A stretch of 30,650 bases of DNA, taken from contig CAYLYM010000038.1 in assembly GCA_964387645.1 (NCBI GenBank), forward strand, positions 1 through 30,650. Reading direction: 5' to 3'. Shown here piece by piece: positions 8,587 through 15,476 of the stretch. The stretch is from CAYLYM01 sp964387645. GTDB lineage: Bacteria; Calditrichota; Calditrichia; RBG-13-44-9. Under the pieces are notes generated by a model. That model ran no database searches, had not been told where the DNA came from, and saw nothing but the letters and a program-made list of their open reading frames with translations. Positions within the stretch are counted from its first letter, which is position 1. Every line of letters begins with the position of its first letter. The position numbers and the translations under genes were made by a program.

Positions 8587-8771
8587 TTTTTTTGTCTCGA
8601 TGATTTGATTTAAAGTTTTATTAAAAAATTCCGATAGTAAATCTGATTCCCGAATAAAGTTGGATTTCGCGATGATTTTCTACATTTTTGATAATTTAAT
8701 TGAAATGATTTAGATGGGATTAACAAAAATTTCTTTCGATATTACGTTAAGATGGGAAATATTCGATAGAT

Positions 8772-8984
8772 ACCGAACTTATTGTTTACAATTCATTTAT
8801 ATAAGTGGTGAAAATATTGTACAATGGCCTCTTAGCTCCAGGTTCCTATCAAGTTGAATGGAATGATACAGATTTAAATGACCGACAAGTTGTGGCTGGA
8901 ATTTATCTGACCATTATAAGAACAAGTCGATACGTGAAAAATATTTGTATGGATTTGATGAAATTGATGAAATGTTTTATTTGA
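8772..8984 (+). pseudogene. Remnant of a secreted protein's FlgD-like / type IX-secretion-type C-terminal domain
   Basis: Reading in one frame gives TELIVYNSFI, a TAA at 8802-8804, then VVKILYNGLLAPGSYQVEW, NDTDLNDRQVVAGIYLTII and a stop at 8982-8984. This is the familiar C-terminal pattern in which 'IYN..G..V..L.NG...AG.Y.V.WDG.D..G..VASG.Y...' closes secreted proteins of FCB-group bacteria. The in-frame TAA, the lack of a long upstream frame and an odd tail (about 18 residues past the usual end) show decay. The function of the parent protein cannot be told. Confidence 0.6.
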
Positions 8985-9007
8985 ATAATAGAAATAATGC
9001 GTTACTT

Positions 9008-9043
9008 AAAGTACCCTTTCCTGTAGCCATGAAAGGGTACTTT
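9008..9043 (+). terminator. Strong hairpin, likely terminator of the decayed upstream gene
   Basis: A perfect 13-base inverted repeat, AAAGTACCCTTTC (9008-9020) and GAAAGGGTACTTT (9031-9043), encloses a 10-base loop. The right arm ends in TTT and is followed by ATTTG, so it could end transcription. It lies 23 bases after the stop of the decayed secreted-protein tail. Confidence 0.65.
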
Positions 9044-9142
9044 ATTTGAGTGGTTATTGCAGGAAACATTATTTGTTTTTTGGTTGTTATTTAATCGAGT
9101 TAAATCTATTGGTTTATTCCATTAACCAGAGAGTTTTAATAT

Positions 9143-9301
9143 TTAAAACGGTGTTACGCGCTTTAATTTCGTTACGATTTCTTGTTTGGATAAGGGAGAT
9201 AAATTAAATTTGGCAGTTTGTAATTTATGAGTTCGCTCTAAAAAGGATTTTTTTATTACTTTGAGCGAAATTGAAGGGTCTCCAACTTTTTTAAAGTTAA
9301 G
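9143..9301 (-). pseudogene. Unidentified minus-strand open stretch, possible gene tail
   Basis: Read on the minus strand, about 52 codons stay open to a TAA at 9143-9145. They include FKKVGDPSISLKVIKKSF and FNLSPLSKQEIVTKLKRV. The composition is protein-like (charged and hydrophobic residues alternating), but no ATG or ribosome site starts it. The frame runs upstream into the GC-rich repeat-like patch. I do not recognise a family. It may be the 3' remnant of a gene truncated by the neighbouring element, or chance. Confidence 0.25.
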
Positions 9302-9303
9302 AG

Positions 9304-9420
9304 ATGCTTCCCGGTCCGTCCGGCGTCCAGACGGGGATTTTCACTCCGCTCCAACTGCCGTCTAGACGGGGTGTGCAGAAACGGAACTTTATTCATGGCG
9401 TATGCCATTCTCTTTTGGCG
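9304..9420. repeat. GC-rich repeat-like patch with CCGTCTAGACGG palindrome
   Basis: This patch contrasts with the AT-rich surroundings. It contains a perfect 12-base palindrome CCGTCTAGACGG at 9357-9368. It also contains two near-identical direct copies, GTCCAGACGGGG (9324-9335) and GTCTAGACGGGG (9359-9370), spaced 35 bases apart. It looks like part of a mobile or interspersed element. I cannot identify the element from one copy. Confidence 0.4.
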
Positions 9421-9586
9421 TCCTATGAACCTTATGGAAGAGTGACATTTTTGTGCAAGCTGTCTGTTTGGAGTGAACTCATTAATTATTTTGGATTTCT
9501 AAAAGATTAATGTATATAATTCTAATATTCGACTCAATTGAAGATTTAATTGATTTGTTCAGGTAAAATTTAGGTAGTTTTGCTTT

Positions 9587-10966
9587 ATGAAGAAAAAACA
9601 AGAATTTGAATTGACCGTCGAAAAATTAGCATTTGGCGGCAAAGGTATTGCCAGAGTTAATAACCAGGTGGTATTTGTTGATGGAGGGATACCTGGAGAC
9701 CGTGCCGTAGTTAGAATAACCAGGATAAAAAAAAATTATGCTGAATCAAAAATTGTGCAACTCCTGGAGCCATCTTCATTGCGCTGCGAGGCAGCCTGTC
9801 AGCATTTTGGGTATTGTGGTGGGTGTAAATGGCAAAATTTGGAATATCAACAGCAACTTATTTTTAAACAGCAACAAGTTCTGGAAAGCCTGGAACATAT
9901 TGCTGGTATCAATGAAGCCATTGTTCTTACAACCATTCCCTCGCCATTAGAATTTGGTTATCGAAACAAAATGGAATTTTCTTTTACTGACCGTTGCTGG
10001 TTATCCCCGGAGGAACTGGCAAACCCTGAAATTCAAAAAGGATTTGCCATTGGATTGCATGTTTCCGGTTCATTCGATCAGGTGTTGCCCATCAAAAAGT
10101 GCTGGCTGCAAGATGAAATCATGAATGAATTGTTAAATTTTGCCCAGAATTATTTCCAGGAAAGTAATTTGCCAGTTTTCAATCTTAAGACACATGAAGG
10201 TTTGTTGCGCTTTTTAGTTCTCCGGAAATCATTTGCATATCAAAATTATATGGTAAATATTGTTACTTTTCGCCCTCTAACGGAGCAGCTTAAAGATTTT
10301 GCGAAAAAAATCATTGAAAATTTCCCACAGGTTAAGACCATAATCAATACCGTGAACAGCCGTTTTGCTCAAATAGCTGTTGGGGAAGAAGAATATGTGC
10401 TCCATGGTGATGGCATTTTAAAGGAAAAGTTGGACGAGTTTGAATTTGAGATTTCTGTAAATTCATTTTTCCAGACCAATCCCAGGCAGGCAGTAAATCT
10501 TTATCGAAAAGTGAAAGAGTTTGTAGGGGAGAAACATAATGTAATATGGGATTTGTATTCAGGTACTGGAACGATTGCCCTATTTTTATCCCAATGCGCA
10601 TCTAAAATCATTGGATTTGAACTGGTTGAAAGCGCCGTTACCGATGCTTACCGGAATTGCCAGAAAAACAATGTAGATAATTGTGAATTTATTGCTGGGG
10701 ATATTCGAAAAAACTTTAAGAAAATCCCTGAAAAACCAGATGTTATTGTGTGCGATCCTCCTCGTTCAGGGATACATCCGGATGTAGTGAAATCAATTGC
10801 AAACGTACGACCTAAAAAAATTGTTTATGTTTCTTGTAATCCCACTACCATGGCCAGAGATATACAGTTATTATCGCCGGAATACTTTGTGCAGGAAGTA
10901 CAACCTTTTGATATGTTTCCGCATACATACCACATTGAATCTGTTGCAAAATTGGAGTTGAAATGA
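9587..10966 (+). CDS. rlmD: 23S rRNA (uracil-5-)-methyltransferase, RlmD/RumA-like
   Basis: This 459-residue SAM-dependent enzyme makes 5-methyluridine in 23S rRNA (or tRNA in some relatives). An N-terminal TRAM domain (about 5-60, with LAFGGKGIARVN) binds RNA. Iron-sulfur ligands appear as Cys71-x5-Cys77-x2-Cys80 plus a later Cys172 in IKKCWLQDE; Cys67 is extra. The SAM site is DLYSGTGTIALFL. The catalytic region has CDPPRSG and VYVSCNPTTMARD, where the cysteine attacks the uracil ring. All core motifs are intact. The stop overlaps the ATG of the following SpoU-type methyltransferase (ATGA), so the two RNA-modification genes are translationally coupled. Which uridine is modified (U1939-, U747- or U54-like) is not decidable here. 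Confidence 0.88.
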   Translation: MKKKQEFELTVEKLAFGGKGIARVNNQVVFVDGGIPGDRAVVRITRIKKNYAESKIVQLLEPSSLRCEAACQHFGYCGGCKWQNLEYQQQLIFKQQQVLESLEHIAGINEAIVLTTIPSPLEFGYRNKMEFSFTDRCWLSPEELANPEIQKGFAIGLHVSGSFDQVLPIKKCWLQDEIMNELLNFAQNYFQESNLPVFNLKTHEGLLRFLVLRKSFAYQNYMVNIVTFRPLTEQLKDFAKKIIENFPQVKTIINTVNSRFAQIAVGEEEYVLHGDGILKEKLDEFEFEISVNSFFQTNPRQAVNLYRKVKEFVGEKHNVIWDLYSGTGTIALFLSQCASKIIGFELVESAVTDAYRNCQKNNVDNCEFIAGDIRKNFKKIPEKPDVIVCDPPRSGIHPDVVKSIANVRPKKIVYVSCNPTTMARDIQLLSPEYFVQEVQPFDMFPHTYHIESVAKLELK

Positions 10967-11499
10967 GAAAATTGACTTTCGAAGAAATCACTGCTCTTCG
11001 TATTCCTCCAGAAAAAATAATATCGATTGAGCGATTTCCCATTTACGCTTTATTGGATAATATTCGAAGCCTGTATAATGTCGGGTCCATTTTTCGTACC
11101 TCGGATGCTGTCCGTTTGTCTAAACTTTTTCTTACTGGAATCACCGGATATCCCCCACGCAAAGAAATTGATAAAACTGCACTTGGTGCTGTCGAGACGG
11201 TTCCGTGGGAATATCAAGAAGATCCTCTACAGATAATTCAAAAACTAAAGGGTGATGGGATTCAAATTGTTGTATTAGAACATACCACCAATAGCAAAGC
11301 ATTTTATGATGTGCAATATCAATTTCCTTCGTGTCTTATAGTAGGAAATGAAGTTTTTGGCGTTCGTGATGAAATTATTGAGAAAGCAGACTTAGCTATT
11401 GATATTCCTATGTTTGGAAGTAAACAATCTTTAAATGTGACTATTGCTTATGGAATTGTTATCTACGAGATGTTATTTCAATATCTGAAAGTACGATGA
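10963..11499 (+). CDS. SpoU/TrmH-family RNA 2'-O-methyltransferase
   Basis: This 178-residue knotted (SPOUT) methyltransferase probably methylates a ribose 2'-OH in tRNA or rRNA. Motif 1 is LDNIRSLYNVGSIFRTSDAV, with the catalytic arginine. Motif 2 is CLIVGNEVFGV. Motif 3 is IDIPMFGSKQSLNVTIA, which builds the SAM-binding knot. It lacks the N-terminal RNA-binding extension of RlmB, so it is a minimal form and its target is uncertain. It overlaps rlmD by four bases (ATGA). Confidence 0.85.
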   Translation: MRKLTFEEITALRIPPEKIISIERFPIYALLDNIRSLYNVGSIFRTSDAVRLSKLFLTGITGYPPRKEIDKTALGAVETVPWEYQEDPLQIIQKLKGDGIQIVVLEHTTNSKAFYDVQYQFPSCLIVGNEVFGVRDEIIEKADLAIDIPMFGSKQSLNVTIAYGIVIYEMLFQYLKVR

Positions 11500-11575
11500 C
11501 CTGGCGTTTGAGGAAATGGTTTGCATAACCTTTAAATAAATAATATATTTAGAGAAAATTATAAAAATATAGCTT

Positions 11576-13042
11576 ATGTCGATTTTAATCTATTTGCTAG
11601 AATCGAATGAGAAACGAGCGCAGAACATAATAAATGCCGTTCCTGGGAAAGAGTTCCAGATTGAAGTCGTTTCCCAATTGTCAGAATTAATTGAAAATAT
11701 TGATAAATCATTACCCGATGCTTTATTTATCGGCTACAAATGGATCCAAGACGAAGTTGACTCGCTTAATTTTCTTAAAAACCACTACTCTCTCATATAT
11801 GGCAATCAAATTGACGTGAATACAAAATTGAAATTATATGAAAAAGGTGCTACCCGTGTTCTGGAATTGCGAGAAGGTAGTGAAACGATTTTATTTCTTT
11901 TTTATAATAATTATTTATATCGTCAGAAAGAACTTAAACCGCTTATCCAAAAATATGTTACTTATGGAGATTTAAATGAATTTCAACTTCGGGATATTTT
12001 GCTCAATAGCATTCTGGAAAAACGAAATTTTATAATAAAAATTCAGGATAATTATTGGCCCGCTAAAATTCGAACTTATCAAGGAGAAATTGTCGAAGCC
12101 GTATGTCCTGGTCATGCCGGTGAAGAAGCTGCTTTAAGAATTTTACAACACCGTTCAGGTTATTTTCGCCTGCAATCTTATGCTAAACCACAAGAGATTT
12201 CGACTTCCTCCATCTCAACTTTAGGTTTGATTGTTGAAGCAGAGTTTGAGTCCGAAATCTTGAAGCAATTTGTAAAAAAATTTGGCATTAGAAATCCCAT
12301 TTTTCAGAAATCGAAAGCATATGATTTTGATCTACTAACGCCAGAAGAGAAAATTTTTGTCAATAAAATTGAAGAATGGGGAGAACTACAGAAAATTTTA
12401 AAATTTAGTCCCTTTAGCCGGCTAAAGGCGTTGAGGTATTTGGAAAAATTTTATCAAACAGGAGCAATTTCGATTGATATTGATAGAGCTGACCTTCTGC
12501 ATTTTGGTCCAGAAGATATTCAATTTATTCGAGAGCGTCTATATAAAAATAGACAGGGAGAGGGTAAATTAATCATCTTAGGATATCCCGATTCGGGTAA
12601 AACCCAGATTATCAAAACATTGGCAAAAATACATCAAGCTGAGGTAAAAACTATTCAGTCTCTGGATTTTACCCATTTACATTTGGCCGATGATTTAAAG
12701 CTTAGCGTATTTGGAATATCCATAGACTCCTACTTTCAGCCGGTTATAAAAAAATTAGCTTCTAATATGTTAGCGTGTTTTTTCATTCTTGACTTCCGGC
12801 AAAGTGAAAATGTAGAATACCTTAAATATTTAATTCAGCAATTCATCGCCAATTATCATGTTCCTCTGGTTTTTGCTTTAACGAATGTGACAGGGGATGT
12901 TTCAAAGGTAATTGCCGAGATGAGAGAGAAATTTGAAATTCCCGACCAATTTGATCTTGTACCATTGAATCCCAGTGAATTTTATCAAATAAAACAACTT
13001 TTTTATCATTTAAAAGATAATCCTGCTATAGAGGAGATTTAA
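11576..13042 (+). CDS. Receiver-like / PATAN (DUF4388) / divergent GTPase signalling protein
   Basis: This 488-residue cytoplasmic protein has three parts. Residues 1-115 look like a receiver fold (SILIYLLES start). The strand-3 phosphoacceptor position reads PDALFIGYKW, with no Asp, so it is probably not phosphorylated. Residues about 125-225 form a PATAN/DUF4388 domain (DLNEFQLRDILLNSILEK, then WPAKIRTYQGEIVEAVCPG). Residues about 330-488 form a GTPase-like domain with an intact Walker A loop, GYPDSGKTQ (336-344). It also has a strand LKLSVFGISID where small GTPases of the MglA/COG2229 type have FGTPGQ. The base-specificity motif is only LTNV rather than NKxD, so nucleotide specificity is doubtful. 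It starts a run of three genes (13 and 4 base gaps). No ribosome site is clear at the ATG. Confidence 0.65.
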   Translation: MSILIYLLESNEKRAQNIINAVPGKEFQIEVVSQLSELIENIDKSLPDALFIGYKWIQDEVDSLNFLKNHYSLIYGNQIDVNTKLKLYEKGATRVLELREGSETILFLFYNNYLYRQKELKPLIQKYVTYGDLNEFQLRDILLNSILEKRNFIIKIQDNYWPAKIRTYQGEIVEAVCPGHAGEEAALRILQHRSGYFRLQSYAKPQEISTSSISTLGLIVEAEFESEILKQFVKKFGIRNPIFQKSKAYDFDLLTPEEKIFVNKIEEWGELQKILKFSPFSRLKALRYLEKFYQTGAISIDIDRADLLHFGPEDIQFIRERLYKNRQGEGKLIILGYPDSGKTQIIKTLAKIHQAEVKTIQSLDFTHLHLADDLKLSVFGISIDSYFQPVIKKLASNMLACFFILDFRQSENVEYLKYLIQQFIANYHVPLVFALTNVTGDVSKVIAEMREKFEIPDQFDLVPLNPSEFYQIKQLFYHLKDNPAIEEI

Positions 13043-13055
13043 CAGGAATTCAATT

Positions 13056-14189
13056 ATGATAGATATCCTGGTTTATTTACTTGATCAACAGTTCGAAGAT
13101 GAACTGATCGATACGTTTAAAGGGACAAAATACATCTATCATCATGCTGCCAGCGCAGATGAGGTTATTGAAAACTGTCGCCAGGATTTTGTTGACCTTA
13201 TTTTAGTTTGGCCCGGAGAGGTGGAAATTGTTGCAGATATTCTTACAATTTTAAATATGAAGAACCTGAGTCACATACCGGTAGTCGCGGCCATTTCTAA
13301 AAATATGGATGAAACAGCTCTTTTGAAATTACCAGTGGCTGATATTATCAAATATCCTCTTCCAAAACCAGAGTTTTTTACCATTTTGGATCAAATTACT
13401 TGTGAATTGCAAAGAGGAATTTATCCAACACGTGGTCAACATTGGCAGGGCAGCCTCAAGGAATTTAGTTTAGTTGATATCATCTGCTTGTTAGAAGCAA
13501 GTAATAAAGATGCTGTGTTAGAGATAACCATCCGAAATTTCTCAATAAAGATTTTTTTCCATCGTGGGAAAGTCATAGGCGCTTCTTTACGGGAATTGGG
13601 AGGGCTGGCAGCCATACAAAAATTGGCCGGGTTGCGTCATGGTAAATTTCATATTCATTTCACCCGCGTAGAAAAGCCAGATGTAATTAAAATGAGCAAT
13701 CGGGAATTGATTGAATTACTGAATGAAGAAGAGAAACAGGTAGTTCATTATCTGGAAACCATCCCTGATATAAATGACGATTTCTTAACGCTTAAATTTC
13801 CAGATAGTGAAGATATAGATAGTTTGAAAAATATGATATTAAAGAAGTGTGAAGAAGGAAGGAGTGTATTTGAATTAATGTTGGAATTGGATTTCGATAA
13901 TAAAGATATATTAAAAGCCGTGCAGGAATTAATTCAAGATGGTTTTCTGGTACGCAGTCAGGATTATGATTTGATTGTTCAGCAAGAATCAGAGCAGCAT
14001 GGCTTGAGTAAGTTGTTTAATTCATTGTTAGGTATATTTAAGCGAGGAAAAAAATTTGAAGTACCTTTGGATTTCCCGGTTAAAACGGAAAAGAAACAGA
14101 ATATCGAAAAGTTCGAATTAATTTATCAGCCGAAATCAATAACTCAGGAAGAAATACATAGAATTCAAAAATTTTTAGAGGAAGTTTAG
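13056..14189 (+). CDS. Receiver-like / PATAN (DUF4388) protein with winged-helix-like tail
   Basis: This is a 377-residue protein. Residues 1-118 form a receiver-like fold that keeps the late lysine region (DIIKYPLPKPEFF) but has VDLILVWPG where a phosphoacceptor Asp is expected, so it is probably a pseudo-receiver. Residues 131-215 are a PATAN/DUF4388 domain: WQGSLKEFSLVDIICLLEAS, then IKIFFHRGKVIGASLRELGG and the HGKFHIHF strand. A helical C-terminus (about 215-300: REWIELLNEEEKQ-like segments ending in ILKAVQELIQDGFLVRSQ) resembles a winged-helix pair. A basic linker and an acidic-helical end (KSITQEEIHRIQKFLEE) follow. A CAGGAA ribosome site precedes the ATG. It sits 13 bases after the PATAN-GTPase gene and 4 before the next gene, indicating one operon. 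Confidence 0.65.
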   Translation: MIDILVYLLDQQFEDELIDTFKGTKYIYHHAASADEVIENCRQDFVDLILVWPGEVEIVADILTILNMKNLSHIPVVAAISKNMDETALLKLPVADIIKYPLPKPEFFTILDQITCELQRGIYPTRGQHWQGSLKEFSLVDIICLLEASNKDAVLEITIRNFSIKIFFHRGKVIGASLRELGGLAAIQKLAGLRHGKFHIHFTRVEKPDVIKMSNRELIELLNEEEKQVVHYLETIPDINDDFLTLKFPDSEDIDSLKNMILKKCEEGRSVFELMLELDFDNKDILKAVQELIQDGFLVRSQDYDLIVQQESEQHGLSKLFNSLLGIFKRGKKFEVPLDFPVKTEKKQNIEKFELIYQPKSITQEEIHRIQKFLEEV

Positions 14190-14193
14190 CTTC

Positions 14194-14667
14194 ATGCAAG
14201 TTATTGAAGTATTAGCATTGGAACAATTTACAGGATTATTTGAAAAAATCGCAAAAATACTTCCTTTGAATCGGATCCATGGTTATCAGATACCTGTCTG
14301 GCGTTTGGAGATAGACCCAGATTTAGTCGTGTTGATTTACCAATTTGATCTGGCGCATGAGGTTCCACTTTTCCTTTTAGATAATATTTTCCCTCATATA
14401 AAAAGCGTGGTTGCTTTATCGACGAAAGAAAATTTTGGTGAATGGAAATTTCCTTCAGGAGTTGATGAACGACTCAATGATCTATCAGGAAAAGCTGCCG
14501 TAGTTTTAGCCATAGCCGATGCAGAAAATTCATTATTTGAATATATTGTAAATAATGGATTATATTTAGGGAAGAAAGGGCGAATGGTTTTCTGGAATCC
14601 AGTTGACCGAGAAAGCATTAAACGGGTATGGAAGATGGTTTTAAGTGATTTAATGATAGTACCATGA
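14194..14667 (+). CDS. Unrecognised small protein, possibly a P-loop-less GTPase fold
   Basis: This 157-residue soluble protein has no clear family. It alternates predicted strands and helices in the order LVVLIYQFDL, FLLDNIFPHI, SVVALSTK, AAVVLAIAD and GRMVFWNPVDRESIKRV. That order parallels the second half of the GTPase domain of the first gene in this operon (LKLSVFG, ACFFILDF, PLVFALTNV, FDLVPLNPSEFYQI). No Walker A loop is present, so if the likeness is real it cannot bind nucleotide in the usual way. It might be a structural partner of the PATAN-GTPase. A GAGGAAG ribosome site lies in the end of the upstream gene. The fold assignment is inference by eye. Confidence 0.5.
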   Translation: MQVIEVLALEQFTGLFEKIAKILPLNRIHGYQIPVWRLEIDPDLVVLIYQFDLAHEVPLFLLDNIFPHIKSVVALSTKENFGEWKFPSGVDERLNDLSGKAAVVLAIADAENSLFEYIVNNGLYLGKKGRMVFWNPVDRESIKRVWKMVLSDLMIVP

Positions 14668-14677
14668 GAAAAAGTCG

Positions 14678-14706
14678 TTGCGGCTTTAACATTTATCAGC
14701 TATATT
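14678..14706 (+). promoter_or_regulatory. Candidate sigma-70-type promoter for the tRNA-Leu/tRNA-Arg pair
   Basis: TTGCGG at 14678-14683 and TATATT at 14701-14706 are separated by exactly 17 bases. The -10 box ends 12 bases before the first base of tRNA-Leu. The site lies just past the stop of the upstream protein gene. Both boxes are close to, but not identical with, the sigma-70 consensus. Confidence 0.5.
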
Positions 14707-14718
14707 TTGAGCCGTTCA

Positions 14719-14802
14719 GCGCGGATGGCGGAATTGGCAGACGCGCTAGACTTAGGATCTAGTGCCCGAGAGGGTGTGTGGGTTCGAGTCCCACTCCGCG
14801 CA
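14719..14802 (+). tRNA. tRNA-Leu (anticodon TAG)
   Basis: The acceptor stem GCGCGGA (14719-14725) pairs with TCCGCGC (14795-14801), with A as discriminator. The anticodon stem CTAGA/TCTAG encloses loop CTTAGGA with anticodon TAG. A long variable arm (GTGCCCGAGAGGGTGTG) is typical of leucine tRNA, and the T loop is GGTTCGAGTCC. CCA is not encoded. Confidence 0.95.
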
Positions 14803-14816
14803 CAAAAATGAATGAT

Positions 14817-14890
14817 GCGCCCGTAGCTCAATTGGATAGAGCATCGGACTTCGGATCCGAGGGTTGGGGGTTCGAGTCCCTCCGGGCGTG
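14817..14890 (+). tRNA. tRNA-Arg (anticodon TCG)
   Basis: The acceptor GCGCCCG (14817-14823) pairs with CGGGCGT (14883-14889) through one G-U at the end, with discriminator G. The D arm is AGCTCAATTGGATAGAGC. The anticodon stem TCGGA/TCCGA holds loop CTTCGGA with anticodon TCG. The T arm is GGGGGTTCGAGTCCCTC. CCA is not encoded. It lies 14 bases after tRNA-Leu and is presumably co-transcribed. Confidence 0.95.
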
Positions 14891-14891
14891 C

Positions 14892-14928
14892 AAAAAAGAG
14901 AGGAGTGGATAGCTTCTCTCTTTTTTTT
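14892..14928 (+). terminator. Intrinsic terminator after tRNA-Arg
   Basis: An A6-GAGAGGA arm pairs with TTCTCTC followed by T8 (hairpin arms at 14898-14904 and 14914-14920, extended by the A and T tracts). It starts one base after the tRNA-Arg discriminator region. The A tract on the left would let it work on both strands. Confidence 0.85.
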
Positions 14929-15050
14929 GAACCATTTCCAAATTTTGGTGATTAACCTCTATTATTTATTTTACCAATCTGAATCTAAATTTAGCTGTTC
15001 ACTGGTATGAGTTGAAGGGTTACTTCATCTCTAAGGTGAAATTTTGTTTT

Positions 15051-15078
15051 AAAAAAAATCCCCGTAAAAATCGGGGAT
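15051..15078 (-). terminator. Intrinsic terminator of the minus-strand tRNA-Glu
   Basis: On the minus strand ATCCCCG-attttta-CGGGGAT (arms 15072-15078 and 15058-15064) is followed by a run of eight T residues (15058 down to 15051). It lies seven bases downstream of the tRNA-Glu 3' end. Confidence 0.85.
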
Positions 15079-15084
15079 GATTTG

Positions 15085-15153
15085 TAGCGCGTACGGGATT
15101 CGAACCCGTGTTACCGGCGTGAGAGGCCGGCGTCCTAGACCCCTAGACGAACG
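15085..15153 (-). tRNA. tRNA-Glu (anticodon CTC), 5' end interrupted by the assembly gap
   Basis: On the minus strand the D arm GTCTAGGGGTCTAGGAC, the anticodon stem CCGGC/GCCGG with loop CTCTCAC (anticodon CTC), and the T arm ACGGGTTCGAATCCCGT are intact. The 3' acceptor strand is ACGCGCT followed by A. Only the first four acceptor bases are missing, because the N run begins at 15154. The bases just beyond the N run (15254-15257) read GGCG on the minus strand, which are exactly the four needed. The gap may therefore be artificial, or it may hide more copies of the flanking repeat. CCA is not encoded. Confidence 0.9.
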
Positions 15154-15253
15154 NNNNNNNNNNNNNNNNNNNNNNNNNNNNNNNNNNNNNNNNNNNNNNN
15201 NNNNNNNNNNNNNNNNNNNNNNNNNNNNNNNNNNNNNNNNNNNNNNNNNNNNN
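15154..15253. other. Assembly gap (100 N)
   Basis: Exactly 100 unresolved bases, the usual placeholder for a scaffold gap of unknown size. It falls at the junction between the intact tRNA-Glu and a tandem array of partial tRNA-Glu copies. Such a repeat is a sufficient reason for the break. Confidence 0.95.
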
Positions 15254-15389
15254 CGCCAATTATTTATGTTTATCTATTTTCGAACCCGTGTTATCCCGAC
15301 CGAGTCGGGACGTCCTAGACCCCTAGACGAACGCGCCAATTATTTATGTTTATCTATTTTCGAACCCGTGTTATCCCGACCGAGTCGGA
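15254..15389 (-). repeat. Tandem 80-bp units of truncated tRNA-Glu with a palindromic anticodon arm
   Basis: One full 80-bp unit (15254-15333) is followed by a partial second copy (15334-15388), identical over 55 bases. On the minus strand each unit has the tRNA-Glu 5' acceptor strand, D arm, variable region and first half of the T arm (to GGTTCGAA). An AT-rich 21-base spacer then replaces the rest. The 17-base anticodon arm of the intact gene is replaced by a 17-base palindrome TCCCGAC-TCG-GTCGGGA. Neither copy can make a normal tRNA, because the acceptor 3' strand and half of the T arm are absent. Confidence 0.75.
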
Positions 15390-15476
15390 ATTTTTACTGT
15401 CTCAAAAGCAGGGCAAATATAATTTGCCAATCTATTAAAAACAACCCAAATTGAAAAAGAATATTTGATTTTTATT

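Larger units (their letters stand above)
8587..9586. other. One-kilobase non-coding or decayed region
   Basis: This stretch lies between the broken transporter and rlmD. It holds a decayed tail of a secreted protein (8772-8984), a strong hairpin (9008-9043), a minus-strand open stretch ending at 9143, and a GC-rich patch with a palindrome (9304-9420). No intact gene is recognisable. The small frame at 9304-9510 has no family resemblance and lies over the repeat-like patch. Confidence 0.6.

Noticed and set aside
9304..9510. 68-codon plus-strand reading frame
   Set aside because: No ribosome site or family resemblance, and it lies over a GC-rich repeat-like patch.
15254..15389. CRISPR-like array
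   Set aside because: The repeated unit is an 80-bp tandem copy derived from tRNA-Glu with no variable spacers, and no cas gene is near.
15077..15454. 125-codon plus-strand reading frame
   Set aside because: It runs antisense through tRNA-Glu, across the 100-N gap and through the tRNA-derived repeats. Its RPRPLDE-type repeats are the tRNA sequence read in a coding frame.
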